NCBI GenBank assembly: GCA_933228895.1
Contig: OW121858.1
Location: forward strand, 26,311,859 to 26,375,858
Direction: 5' to 3'
DNA: 64,000 bases
From: Platycnemis pennipes
Lineage: Eukaryota; Arthropoda; Insecta; Odonata; Platycnemididae
Under the pieces are notes generated by a model. It saw only the letters and a list, made by a program, of their open reading frames with translations, had not been told where the DNA came from and did not search any database. Below are positions 50,442 through 63,500 of the stretch, one piece after another. Within the stretch, counting starts at the first letter, position 1, and each line of letters begins with the position of its first letter. The translations under genes were made by a program, and so were the position numbers.

Positions 50442-51196
50442 CCAGGCCTGGAGTATCTCGTGCAGTAGTTTCCTGTGTACAGAATGTGTTAGGACATGTC
50501 ACATACATACATGCATGAAATAATCATCAATAGACATATATTAAATGCATTGCAATGCCATAGAAAACACCACTTGCACAGAAATATAGCATACACTAAA
50601 CAATAAACTTATACTATACACATATCACACATTTACACACACAATAGGTAACCCATAATACCACTGTTCTCCCTACCACCTGTTTGTGAATGTTCATCCA
50701 CATTATACCTTGTTTGAACACCCGGGTCATTCAATAAAATCAGCCATGGCTGATTTCAATACCTATGTGAGCTCACATCTACCTTCAGAGCTGACTTCAG
50801 CTCTTTTGGACATTGTTCCATCCATTACTTTTATCACCACCTTTTCATCTAAAAGGTGGAATACCATATAAACACCAAAGATACATCTTTACCAGTTTCA
50901 CATGTTCACCATGGCCATGGTGTCCCTACCTAAGGTTAACCTTTATACTCAGATACCTTTAATATATATGACATGCACATATCACACAAAACACACCTTA
51001 CACAAAGCATATCATGACCATATAACAAAAGATATTACACAAAATAACTTGTGTACACCAAAAATAATACTCTACATATATTCATTACCTGACAAGGATA
51101 ACCTTGCCAGATTACCTCCAATTTGTACTTTAAATCCACTTTAATTTGTGTATTCCTTTCCCAGAACCTGTTTCATCTTCCCTTCAGAACAGGTTC
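50442..51196. other. Palindrome and hairpin cluster (copy 4)
   Basis: All listed dyads have intact arms. It has the same extra ATACTCAGATACCTTTA after AAGGTTAACCTT as copy 3. Confidence 0.8.
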
Positions 51197-51327
51197 ATTG
51201 CTTCTTTCCTCTCACACCAACTTTCCTCTCTCTTTATGCTTCTCTCATTATGCCTCATCTTTTCCATGTGAATGGCATAGATTGCTGCTTTCCTCAATAC
51301 ACTTGTACAGCCACATCTTTTATCGCC
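51184..51327 (-). CDS. Candidate exon E1 (copy 4)
   Basis: Acceptor and all 47 codons are as in copies 1 and 3. With E2 and E3 also intact, this unit is the best candidate for a functional gene copy. Confidence 0.4.
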   Translation of the reverse strand, partial: GDKRCGCTSVLRKAAIYAIHMEKMRHNERSIKREESWCERKEAMNLF

Positions 51328-52305
51328 CTGCAAAGGACAAGAGAAAAAATTAATTTCGAGCTTCATCATTAAATGATATCAGCAATACAAAATTTTATCA
51401 TATATTAACAGTAGTGAGATATCAATAAATTGTTTTGGATACACATGAGCAGCATCAACATATTAGGGGCAACCTCTGGTTTCTCTGGAAGGTTTTTAGT
51501 TTGAGGTTCCCTGACAACACCCTACAGCTAAATCTTTCCAATAATGTCCCTTCCTTAACTCTTTCTATTTCTGTCAACACTATCCTTGTCGTCATCTCAC
51601 ATCAACACCATCCAATTCTTGCATGTCCTACCGGTGGCTGAAGGTATCTCCACCCATATACTTTTATAGGACCCAGCAACCACATCTCATATATTTTATG
51701 CACCCAATTGATTCAGTCTGTATTTATCTGCTTTAAGTATTTGCATATTTGAGTAATTAATCATCACTTCATACTTCAATTGCAAAATTATCTATGTGAT
51801 ATGTGGCCTAATTTACATAATGCCAGTTGCAGGAAAAGCGATTCAAGCTATTTTAATTTATGCTCCTTGATGCCATATTATGCTGAAGGAATTGTTTTTT
51901 TATAAAAATTTAAAAATAATTTTTATTCTTTTTAAATCACAGACTTCATTTTGAATCCTTCTAATATTTCTGGATACAATGGAGTGCATTGCATTTTGTA
52001 ACACGTACCTATGCAGGAAGTATACATTCATGATTTGGAAGATCTTGTTAAACCTCAATAGAGCATTTTCTCAAATAGTACTATGCACAAAAACTTTAAA
52101 TGGGTACCTTCCATATGTATCATCAACTTTATAAAATATTAACCTCAAAGCTTCAGCAGTCATGAAAAAAAACAGGAGCTGCATTACTAAATTAGAAGAA
52201 TATAACCGTGTTCTATGACAAATTCAGGAGAATGGAGGAGCAGAAATATTCTGAAATCTATGAACTAACTCTATAGAGAAGCTATGCTATGATAATAAAA
52301 TGTGG

Positions 52306-52506
52306 AAGATTTTGTTGGGCTGGACATGCATGGAGAGGAACAGGGCAGTCAAAAAGGTTTTCATTCTCTCAGCCAGTAGAAGCAGGGGAAGAGCACTAGA
52401 GCCATAGATAGATGACGTGGAGAAAGACTGGGGGGGTCAGAAGATGGAAACAATTGAAGGCAGATTGTCCAGTAGGTCACAGCCATGGATGACGCTGCTG
52501 AATCAT
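52306..52506 (+). mobile_element. Degenerate C-terminal tail of a non-LTR retrotransposon (copy 4)
   Basis: Same WAGHAWRG and IDDVEKDWGGQKMETIEGR remnants as at 34600-34800, with the same frameshift and stop. Inactivation therefore predates the copy 3 and copy 4 split. Confidence 0.5.
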
Positions 52507-53703
52507 AATTTGCAATGCACACATATAAAGATTTCATTCAATACTACTAGCGCAACAGATTCCATACAACAAGCGAACAGTAATGCACTGGCAACCCATT
52601 AACAGATTAGAGCCAAAGCATGATTAAACTCATGACAAGTCCACAACATTAACATACCGCAAGCTAAAGCTAAGATAATTTATTAGTGTACAATATCTAA
52701 AATATTTCTTTTAAATACACACAGAAACTGATTCAAGGATTGCAAACCACCCACAAATAACTTAATAGATTAACCCCCTAATATAATAATCAAATTGATT
52801 TCAATTAGTGAATGATAGCAGTGGACAGCAAGTACAGCACATACGTGTTATAGTTTCGCATGTTGGAAGAATATTTGCCACACACCTTTATGCTGCTTCG
52901 CACGGAATTATGTGGATGGAATATATTAAAATTACAGATTTGGATTTAATAACATACTTAATACTGGCGAGAAATTCATTAGACAAACTATTAATTCAAA
53001 TTATTTGGTCCAACTTGAACAAGAATTCCAGTGAATGATAACTAAATAGCTTTATGCCAGTGATTCCTGTCCATTCATAAAAAATCTCTGATTAGTTTCC
53101 AAGGAGGCATACTATTTTAAGTGAATTCTTTTTGAAGTATGCTTTCATGGTATGATATCACTTGACATTAAGAATGTGGAAATGACTATAAACAAAGCTT
53201 TGATTGCAACAAGAATTTGGCAAGCATAAGTGGATAACCAACAAAGCATTAAGTGGAACATCAGAGAGTTAACTAAGTTTGCTTTTCCATCGCTAAACTA
53301 AGTCAACTCGTTATGGATACACTTTGCGAAGAGAACACAGCTGATGTGTATGTATCAGGATTAATATTTTCTTTCACATGTTGTCCCTCGTGGCATTTAT
53401 GTCTTTTCCTTCCAGAAAACTCACAGCAAAATCTCTAAAATATTACCTCTGTTTAAACCATTTTGTTGCAAGCCTAATACTTGACATAGAATGTCGAAAT
53501 TTTAAACATCTTCACACCATGTAGTAATACCAATACTGTATCATTAGTACCATGACTCATGCAAAAGAGAATTTCTTTCTTCACCTCTACTTAATGTAAA
53601 ATAATGTTTTACAAAATTTAACCAATTTCAGTTTAAGTATTTTTTCTTAGTGGGTTAATTATCTGAATATTTTGTAAAATAATTTAATTAAAATCTTTTT
53701 TCC

Positions 53704-53798
53704 TTAACACGTCCCACCTGACGGACTCAAATGCAGGTCCGAAATTAAAATCCAGGATACCAAAGGACACTAAAAATATTCCGGGTTGAATGTGTTAA
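53704..53798. mobile_element. 95-bp TTAA-flanked MITE (copy 4)
   Basis: Orthologous to 22904-22998, with the same ends and length. One internal base differs (ATGCAGGTCC against ATGCGGGTCC). Confidence 0.5.
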
Positions 53799-54570
53799 GA
53801 CATGGGGCATCCTGATCATTTTACATAAGTAAGCCTTAAGTATCGGCCCTCTCAGTGTTGTAAGCTTTTGCAAAATTTAAGCACAAATTTGAACAAAGTT
53901 CCAACTGAAGAGTGAATGTCGTTCAGCAACCTTCCAGGAAGAGCCAACAAATTGTCAGGGAACCATTTTGGCGGAGCATCACAGAAGAATAGAAGCATAC
54001 TTTTCAATCATCAATGGGACATAGATGAGTGTGCTATAGAAACACATTGTCATGAAAATTTATAAGGTTTGCGCTGTGGCCTTCCTTAAATTAAAGTAAT
54101 TCTGTTTCACCTACAATTTGAAATAGTTTTAGCCTTTCCTGGCTATTTCTCTCCATTTCAAACTACTCGATTAGTTTTCCATCGCTGTTGAGGTAGATTC
54201 TATCACTTGGGTGATTTTCATTAGCAAGAAATAGATAAATTGTAACTAACTGATAACGAGAATCACAAGCATCACATGAAATTAAGCCCCATAACCAAAG
54301 ATAACATGTCTGAAAAAGTAATAAACAAACAAATTAAACAATTTTAGAAGTCATTATAATAGCTATCGAGTGAAAATATAATTTGATAGATGTTGAATCT
54401 TTTAATCACATCACAACTATGTGTTAAGGAACAAAACCAACATGTCATTGTCATTTTTGTTTTGAAATCAAAATTCGGGAAGCTCAATTCATATTTTTGT
54501 TACTAACCCTTTGACTGCGATATATCACTGACTGCTGATTGTGCCAATAATACTGCTTCATCTACGAGGA

Positions 54571-55272
54571 GGAGAGTGAAAGCTACTCTCAAATTAATAT
54601 TAAATAAAACAGATTTCGATTGTTATGAATTAAAAATAATCTGGTATCTAGTAGTGGTCTATTCCCCAGAGATCCCTAGTCAATCCAAATCCCTTTCCCA
54701 GTCACCCCTTAGGCTAATAAAAATAAGAAACCAGAGGACTCATATGCTGGGTATTCACACATCTTAAAATAAAGAGCATACATGCCTGCTTGGGAAACTG
54801 ATTAGAAAAATCACAAACATAAGAAAAAATTCTTATCACCACCATTTTGGATGAAGTGAGCAAAAAGAAACTATGTACAAGGGTGAAGAGGTCTAAAATA
54901 AAATATTACGCTAGGATTATAGGAGAGTGAAAGCTACTCTCAAATTAATATTAAATAAAACAACAATTTCGATTGTTGTGAATTAAAAATAATCTGGTAT
55001 CAAGTAGTGGTCTATTCCCCAGAGGTCATAGTTAATTCCAAATCCCTTTCCCAGTCACCCCTTAGGCTCATAAAATTAGGAAACCAGAGGACTCATATGC
55101 TGGGTATTTACACATCTTAAAATAAAGAGCATACATGCCTGCTAGGGAGACTGATTAGAAAAATCACAAACATAAGAAAAAATTCTTATCACCACCATTT
55201 TGGATGAAGTGAGCAAAAAGAAACTACGTACAAGGGTGAAGAGGTCTAAAATAAAATATTATGCTACAATGA
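54571..55272. repeat. Tandem pair of the 351-bp segment (copy 4)
   Basis: The segments start at 54571 and 54922 and show the same private differences between halves as in copy 3. Confidence 0.85.
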
Positions 55273-57203
55273 AAAATGTCACTCACACCCTTTCAAGTAT
55301 CCTGCAGGATGTCTGCTCTTTCAAAAGATATATGAATCCTTGACAACAAGACATACCGTAAGCATACAGTTTCAAGGATCAAAGATGAAACAATGTCATG
55401 CAATTTAAAATTCGAGCTAAGAATGTCAGACAATGTCAGAATAAAATCAACTAATTGTAATAGAATATTTAGAGTTTACTGCCAAAAATATACTAGCATC
55501 ACATATGCTTGAAACTAAAGGGAGATGTTTTTGATAAGTAAGTACTACAAAATATCCTACATACATTGTCAACATTGGCAGACATTGACCATCATGCATT
55601 AAATGTTGAACATGACCTAATGGCCTAAAAATATAAATGGTGTGAAAATATTACAATTAAGGGAAAGTAAGTGATTTTAAGGATTAACGTGAGCCAAAAA
55701 CTAAATGAGGGATCCCAAAGAGCCTTCCGATCACCAGACTTCTTCAAAAATGATGATTCCCAAACAATTGTTTTAGCACGGAATGCACCACCAGATACTT
55801 CACTTCTGATTGCATTAGTATTACATTATTATTGCATTGATTATTGCATTGTAATTGTAAATTGGTAAATTAATTCAGTTGCACTTCTAATATCGGAAGG
55901 ATAATACATGACGGTATGCAAAATATGAATTCGCATGAACACTAATTCCCCTCCTGATGTATACCAACTAATCCTCTTTCCGTTGATAGCAAAAAAACGA
56001 TAAAAATTCAAGAAAATTGATGACGCCTGCTGCGTCAGTTGTGGGTTAAACATGAGCAAACCACTAAAAAATTGGGAGCAAATACAAAACCATGATTCTC
56101 AACACATGTAGACGTTAGACATATTTCAACATCACTAGCCAACTAGAATTATGCTTCGGACTACGTGAATCTAACGTCAATACTATACTAAGTAATACTG
56201 AACCCATAAATGCTTAAACTGACGACCAAATCGAGAAGAGTACGCGACAAAAGAGACGAAAACATCACACATGCATTTATGAAGGAGTGTCGTCGTAACA
56301 TCCACATTCAAGGTAACTGAGTAACCAGCGTAACTTGGGACATGACGAAAACAACACTAACTTTACACACAACTACGTTTTCTCACATTATTCACTGAAA
56401 ATGTACTTACAGGATAACTTTCATGAATTCATTTCATCTTCTTTCTTCACTTCTCAAATACAGGAGTGTGGCATACTATTTCTTAAACGTGATAAACATG
56501 TAGCAAATAAATTGAGCAAAACAGTCAACGAAAACAGGGAGTGTATAAATATATATAACGTAAATATTTAAATATATGTAATGCAAATATATTACCCCTG
56601 AACAAAACATTCAAGCTGAATTTCGGCTCCAACTTCGATATACGTTTGTCTTTTGTCTTCAAAAGTCGAGCGAGTGGAAGCGGATGTTTTCGAAACAGCT
56701 GGCAACTCAGTTGACTCAGGGACGTCAAGTAATACGATGAACAATTTATAATACGGGGTTCTTGCGTAATACTTGTCTCACTGACAAGATTTCAGCTAAA
56801 AACCAAACAGTAGCCCAATGCCACAACACGTAGAAATATATATTGATGAAATATGGGTCGAAACCACCTGTAAAATCTTTCCTACATTTCGCACAGGCAA
56901 TTTTTCATGTCTTAACACCTAAGAAATCGTTAGTATTTATTTTATCAATATTTTCACAGCACTTTCCTATATTTTTAGAGGCAATGTTTCATCTCTTAAC
57001 ACCTAACAAATCTTTAGTATCAATTTCATCAATATTTTCACAACACAACAAATGAACAGTAACTCGTCCGTAGTTCCCCGTTAACTTTAAATCATTGACA
57101 AGTCGAAGCTGCTCATGGAACACTTCCCTCAACACTTGTAGGCCCAATAGAACACTCGCAACACCTCACAGAATCTGTTGGTTTGAAAAGTGGAACAACT
57201 TAC

Positions 57204-57318
57204 CATTTCTTCCATCTGACGCTGCTCACGAGAAGTTTTCGTTTCCCAAATTAAACGCTGCACTTGAAAATAACACTTCCACAAAAAACATCTCGCGGAC
57301 ACAGAATCCCTGCCCTTA
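57204..57318 (-). other. Candidate exon E4 (copy 4)
   Basis: Acceptor and donor are retained. There are three substitutions near the acceptor side (CCCTGCCC, AAAGGGACAGG and TTTAATTC on the plus strand), one of them inside the segment. Confidence 0.3.
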
Positions 57319-58257
57319 CTGGAAAAAAAGGGACAGGAAATTTAATTCATCGCACTTAGGCGTATATTAAGCCAAGAAAAAGTACTGCAGTCATGTTAAT
57401 TTACTGGTCAAGTTCAACGAAAATCATATTGTGCTCTATTTAGGGACGACATGTTTTTAACACCAGCGAGAGACACCAAATACATCCCGAGTTTTTCGAA
57501 CGCAACGTCAATCAACTTACAAGAACGCGCGCATAGTTGAAACCAAAATAATCGGCCAAGAAAAGTTATTTGTTAAGGAGAAGCTAGAAACTAAGGAATC
57601 CGACAAGCCTTTTAAATTGTAGGTTCAGTCGTCATATCTCACAGGGAATGAAAATCAAATGGCTCTCACCGCAGGCTGATGCCAGGTAGAAGAATGACAA
57701 GCCTGAACAATGGACAGAATTTTTCCGTTAAAACAGACTGTATTGTCACTTGAACAATAAAAAAATAGCAGTGATTGAAATAAGATGTCGGATTCTTCAA
57801 ATTGTTGAGGTTAACATTCAGCCCAACAAAGGTTTTCCACGAGCACAATAATTCTCTAATTCCTTCAGAAGTCTCGATTAATAAAACACCCACGATAAGT
57901 AAATATTACAGTTCTTAAAGGTGGACTCACAAGACAGATATTGCACAAAATTAAATGCAAGTAATAAAATAATATCATTTCGAGGTCATTATATTCTTCA
58001 ACGAGTTACTCACCTGACGTCCACTACGGCTGTCCGGTCTCAGACTGACGAGAAAATCAAGTGCGCCGACGCCACATGAAATTGTGAGACAATTGATCTC
58101 CCGTTATGACATTCTTCAGAACTAAAAATTCATGAAAATACCTATTGCGAACTTAATAAATGTCAATAACTATTTTCATTTCTTTCATGTCATTGTAGGT
58201 AATACAATAATTTCAAAAATTTTTGTTGTACTAATATTATTCTTCGCTTGACTTCAC

Positions 58258-58366
58258 CTCGCTACAGTTGCCGCCCGGGAATATGACAAATGAAATAAAA
58301 GCGATAAAACAAACTATTTTAGTGTACCCGAAATTTACATCAGATTTGGATCCAATTATACCAATC
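58258..58366 (-). other. Candidate exon E5 (copy 4)
   Basis: Same borders and residues as 27119-27227. The 703-bp MITE has inserted about 250 bp upstream on this strand, which could have disturbed a promoter if one lies there. Confidence 0.25.
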
Positions 58367-58611
58367 CTGGAAGAACGAATGTTATTTCGCCGTTCGTAAG
58401 TTGAAAAATCCGATTTGGGGTGCAATAGAGAATTGTTTCCGCAACTATAACAGCATTCTTATTCTATTTTGTCATGTTAGAAGTAAATTTTGATAGAAGG
58501 TGTTTCCTAACGTAGAATTGAGATAAATTATTGGGTCTTTTTTGTACTGCTACGGTATAATTCTATTTCACGCAGTAGATGTCATAAAACGTATCAGTCA
58601 ACACTCCCAAA

Positions 58612-59314
58612 GGCCCCGTTTCCACTACTGACATTCTACCACGGTTATTTCAGCCCTCATAACCTACCTGCGTTCCAGTTAGCTACAAAGTTACCCTTGT
58701 AATCACTGCTTTCGTCACATAGCGGTTACCAGTATTCCAGTTCAAAAGAAAATCGACGATCGTTATAGAAATGCGCAAAGATGGTAGCACATTGTAAGCA
58801 CTAGTGTGTAAGCACTTGAAGTTTTATTCAAGAATCTATATTGACTGTTATAATCAAATGTCGTCGGGCTTATCGCGTACGCACAAGGAGCAAGTCCGTC
58901 TCCTCGTGAGCAAAGTTTTTGCAATTCTTTTGTTCGGTCATTGGTCGGAAAATATAATTAAATTATGTAAACCATAGGTAATAACAACTCTGGAGCATCA
59001 TTGAGCATAGACAAAAATCAAGTATTAAGCCAAACAAAGCCACACCAACCACGTTTTCCTAGATGCATATGCCGCGATCCTACACCGCTATCCGTGATTC
59101 AACTGTTTTCCCATAATTCTTACCAGGATTTTGACTAACTTGCGTTCCAATTACAAAAAAGACAGGACGGTAACCACTATTCCCTGATCTAACAAGGGTA
59201 ACTCAATGCTAGTAGGACTATCTACCATGGTAGGCGTTTTCGAGCGTTTCCATTACTAGCATTGCGCGGGTAGAGAGTTACCGTCGTAGAAATGTCAGTA
59301 GTGGAAACGGGGCC
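58612..59314. mobile_element. 703-bp Harbinger-like MITE
   Basis: Copies 2 and 3 have the empty site CACTCCCAAACATG. Copy 4 has AAA on both sides (58609-58611 and 59315-59317), a 3-bp target duplication. The terminal inverted repeats, 58612-58635 and 59291-59314, are identical over 24 bp and begin GGCCCCGTTTCCACTAC. Similarity continues inward imperfectly (CTACCACGGT against CTACGACGGT), and GTTACCCTTGT on the left recurs inverted on the right (ACAAGGGTAAC). There is no coding capacity. A 3-bp duplication with GG-starting TIRs fits PIF/Harbinger best; the AAA site differs from the usual TWA, so this assignment is tentative. Confidence 0.85.
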
Positions 59315-60558
59315 AAACATGTTATATTCGCATTCCCTTCATTTTCATCCACTTGTTGCATCGTTGTTATTTCGACCGTCAACTGTTAAAAATTGCACGG
59401 GCAATGGACTGCGCGGAGAGTATGAGAAATTCAAATGCTGGCGAATTATAAATGGGAGTGTGTTTCAAGTGTGTGAGTGTTTTAATGCAAAGAAAAATGA
59501 ATGGAAGGAGGTTGAATTGATACTTAATAAGGTACTAGAAAAGCACTGTGCGAATTTTCGTCCCATATCGCGCTGTCTTTAGTGTTAATTATCGGGAGAT
59601 GTAATTAACTAGCGTCCGTGTCAACATTCCGCTTCATCTTGTTTATAAAGCAGATATCGTGTTGCCTGGTTTAACAAAATGAGATAGTGAATAATAAACT
59701 TGCTTGTCTATAAAATGTTGTGGAAAACAAACGGGACATAGATGATGCCGGACCATGGGTCATGCTTGGCAACTAGTCTATTTTGGACGTCCGGGATTTT
59801 TTTATTGAAAGTAGTCAATTCTTTGTAACAAAATATTCGTTTTCCATTTACTGAACATAGTTAACGACGACTCATTCAAGATTTATGAATTAATCGCCAA
59901 TTATATCATTCCTGATAGAAATACAATTCAACCTTACTTATTTACCAAAATATTAACTTCTAATGAACTAAGTATAGCTTCTGATATCATTCACTATCCT
60001 TGTTCTCCAACTGTATTGGAATTAATATTAAATTGTTATAATTATTTTATTGGTTACTCTGCCTCTACTTTCCGACGCTATTGACTATGTACTGGTGGTT
60101 TTAATTTTCGGAGCTTTACATAATTATAGTCACTAGTAGCGAGAGTACCAGTATCTAGATGTGATTGCTTTTACGGCGAGTGAATATTATCGAGTAATTA
60201 TTTCCATAACGAATCGTATATTAACCGATTAGATTACCCTTGAAAGTATTGCTTGAATTACACAAATAGTTATAGAATATGGGTCTCATCTTTAAAATTA
60301 GTGTGATATCAACCTTGAAGTTACCTACGCATATAAGTACAAAAATCCAGAGATGCAATTATTTTCAGAGACACGGCCATTCAATAAATATTCATTAAAC
60401 ATGTTACAGCAATATTAATTAAAATGGAATGACATTCCTCACCCAAAGCAAGTGACCTTGTGTGCGAACCTGATCAATAATATAAACCCATGGATCAAAG
60501 AGGTTTCACTGATGATGTATTTTGAGGCATTCGAGCAAGGTTCAGTATTTTGCAGGAT

Positions 60559-63500
60559 ATCTAAAAACTGCAGCTGAATTTATTATTGGCCAGCTATTCA
60601 AAAGATATAATGGTATTCTGAATAATTTCTACTTTATCAACAGCATTTAATATTTACTTTAAATAAACAATGGTACCTATTTATCTTGTCATCTCAATAT
60701 TTCCATCATTTCAATTATGTAACTAATGGTCAGTTCCTTTGGCATTTAAATTAAAAATATTTAATTATACACGTTTAGAGCATAAAAATTCTCTTATTAC
60801 CTGTAAATTCCAAAAAGTCATTTATCTAGTTTTGTCGAAATTTATTTCATTACAAACCGATTTGTGCTATTTCATAATTTATGGGTATCTCTTATTACTT
60901 ACTACTTGCTGACATAAATGTTCATTACCATATTTTTTACACTTTTTTCACCGATAATAATTAAGTTTAGCTGCTCACTCTGCTCTATGATGGCTAACTC
61001 TACAAAAATTATCTCCCATTTCCTTTTCAAGAATGAAATTCCATATAATATTACCTTCTCAATGTCAATTTGTCGTTGATGGTCACATTTGATGAATAAG
61101 GGATACATTTCTATATCCATATACCAACCTCTCTAATGTCTCAAAATCACGTTTTCTTTTGGCATTTCCACTGCTAAGAGCCCAAGGTTATCGTAATCGA
61201 ATCACATAGTGGCAAGGTCATCAATTACATGATCTGAATTGCACAGTACCATCCATTTCTTACTTCATCTGGTCCACCTAACCTTCAGCCAAAAACTACA
61301 GCACCATCAAAACATTTTGTAATATAGCCATCAACAAATGTTCACAGACAATGAATTGCAACAAAACCAGCAGGTGTGCAAAGACAATGCCACGAAAATG
61401 AAACGAATATAATTTCCTCCATAAATTGAATAAATATTGACACCGTTACAACCAGTAGCGAAGTTAATGGAAAACTAACTTCAGCCAAAAACTATGACAA
61501 TCAATAAATTGTACAATGCAGCCATCAGCAAATTAAATACATTGTAACAAAAGACCAGATTTGCTAAGACAATGCTATGAAAACACAATTAAAACAAGAT
61601 GTTACCTTCCATAGACAAAAATAGTGACACCATTACCACCTATCATTGTTTTTTTGTTTCCACCAGTAAATCATAAGTGTAGAATTTAACACTAACAATT
61701 TAACCCAACCTAAAATATAACCTGCTGTACATGGTGTCTTCCTTTTGTGTTTGTGTAATTCAACATAATTTATGCATTTGAAGTTTTTCACTACACCTAA
61801 TATTATAGAAGTCAATCTGCTATGGTGATAACATGTCCTATATACCCGAATTGCCTAACAATGTCTTATTTCCTGAGAATGTTTCCCAGACAATGGCAGA
61901 TTAGCTAATAACTCTCTTCAAAACTCCTCTACCCTCCTACTGCCATTACACAACACTTTACTTCTGCTTTCGATAACCTTTACCAATACAGGGGCCACAG
62001 ATTTAAATTCAATATGTACTACCAATTATACAGTGAACATATCTAACACTTTGAGGTGACAGTAGTAGGTTACAATGAAATCCAATAAAAAATATATACA
62101 CCTTCTTATATCTTTATTAAATGCAACAAAATATTTTGACATACAAAATACATTCCATGTTCAAAAATTCAGAGTATTGCCACCATCAGAGCTTGAAAAT
62201 CAGTTTTAACAGTTTCAAAGAATGATTTTTTTTCAGCTTTAGCTCAACAATGTCAATCAAAACAATACTCTACTACACAGGTTCACCAACTGCATTTGCC
62301 AGGAGAAAGTCATCGACCAGAAAAATACTCTCATAGTAATTGCTATTTTGTAATAGTTTTCCATGAAATTTCACTTTAAAAACACTAATTTGGATTTATA
62401 CCTGGAGAAGTATTGGTTTCACTCTCGCAATGACTGTCTCCTGTTTCACCCCCACGCCACGTTGAGGCCGCAGTTTGGATTTGAGGGGGGGCATGCACTA
62501 ATACTACTTTTAACTACATGCACTAGCAACTACGTACTACCAAACCATTTAGAAAAGGAAAACTATTCACACCAATACTACTCTACGAATACCAAATAAT
62601 GCTACCAAAAATCTACTGCAAGCATGGTACACACACTCACTCAAATACTCATTCATACAACACACACACAAAATGTTCAGTCCCAGCATTGTCAAGTTCA
62701 TAACACAATTTCACAGTACATTGTACACTCACAAGTGTCTCTGTGGCCTCCTACCTACGCTATTGTCAATCGTCATCTCAGAAATCTGTCCTACACACTA
62801 CGGAGCTCTGTAACATGCTACTCCCTACCAACTACCTACAAGTTCTCATCTCATCTCAACAGAAGCACATGCCTACCAACTGCCTACACAGTTAGTCTAA
62901 TGCAAGTCAAGACAGATTACACAGAAGTTTACATTTGTCAATACAAGTTTAAAGCAAGAGTAAATAGCACACACACACAAGTTCAGCACACACAAATTGT
63001 TCATCTCCAGGTTTGGAGAAGTTTCCATCACAGCATCTCCGAGTTGTGTTGCTCTGCATGCTCTCTCTCCATCGTCCACTCTGGCTCCAAATGCTTCATC
63101 CTCCTCCTCCAAGCCTAAAAGACACCATACTTACGGTTAACACACTGCTCCAGACTGGTTCAGACACAAATGGAAGCAAGTATCGAGATTCGGACATTCA
63201 AGGGGGTCTAGAATATATTTCACCACAGTCACCAGCAGTGCCTAGTATTGTGGAAAGCTTATCACTTCAGTTATGCCTTCTGTGAATAGGGAAAGCTTCC
63301 TGAGGTATGACATACATTGAAATTCTCTACGTTTACCAATCCAAAGCATAATGATCTGAACTTAATTCGATATGAAAGATCAGAAGCGAGCTCACTCAGA
63401 TCGCCTAGTTTACCAATATTGTCTGAAAATATCGATATTCAACTATCTTACTCAGCATTCGCATCTGTTTGTTTATATATAGTCCAGCACTGGAAACATT

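Larger units (their letters stand above)
45511..60558. repeat. Macro-unit copy 4 (15,048 bp)
   Basis: Its left part shares private variants with copy 2 (for example IHLTSPF in the relic frame and GGACAGCTAC near 49283), and its right part with copy 3 (351-bp pair, complete LINE tail). It differs from copy 3 by having the E2 region and a 703-bp MITE, and by lacking the 3.4-kb transposon. Stretches without their own entry, including 52600-53700, 55830-57200 and 59600-60558, are AT-rich and hold nothing I can assign. Confidence 0.92.
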
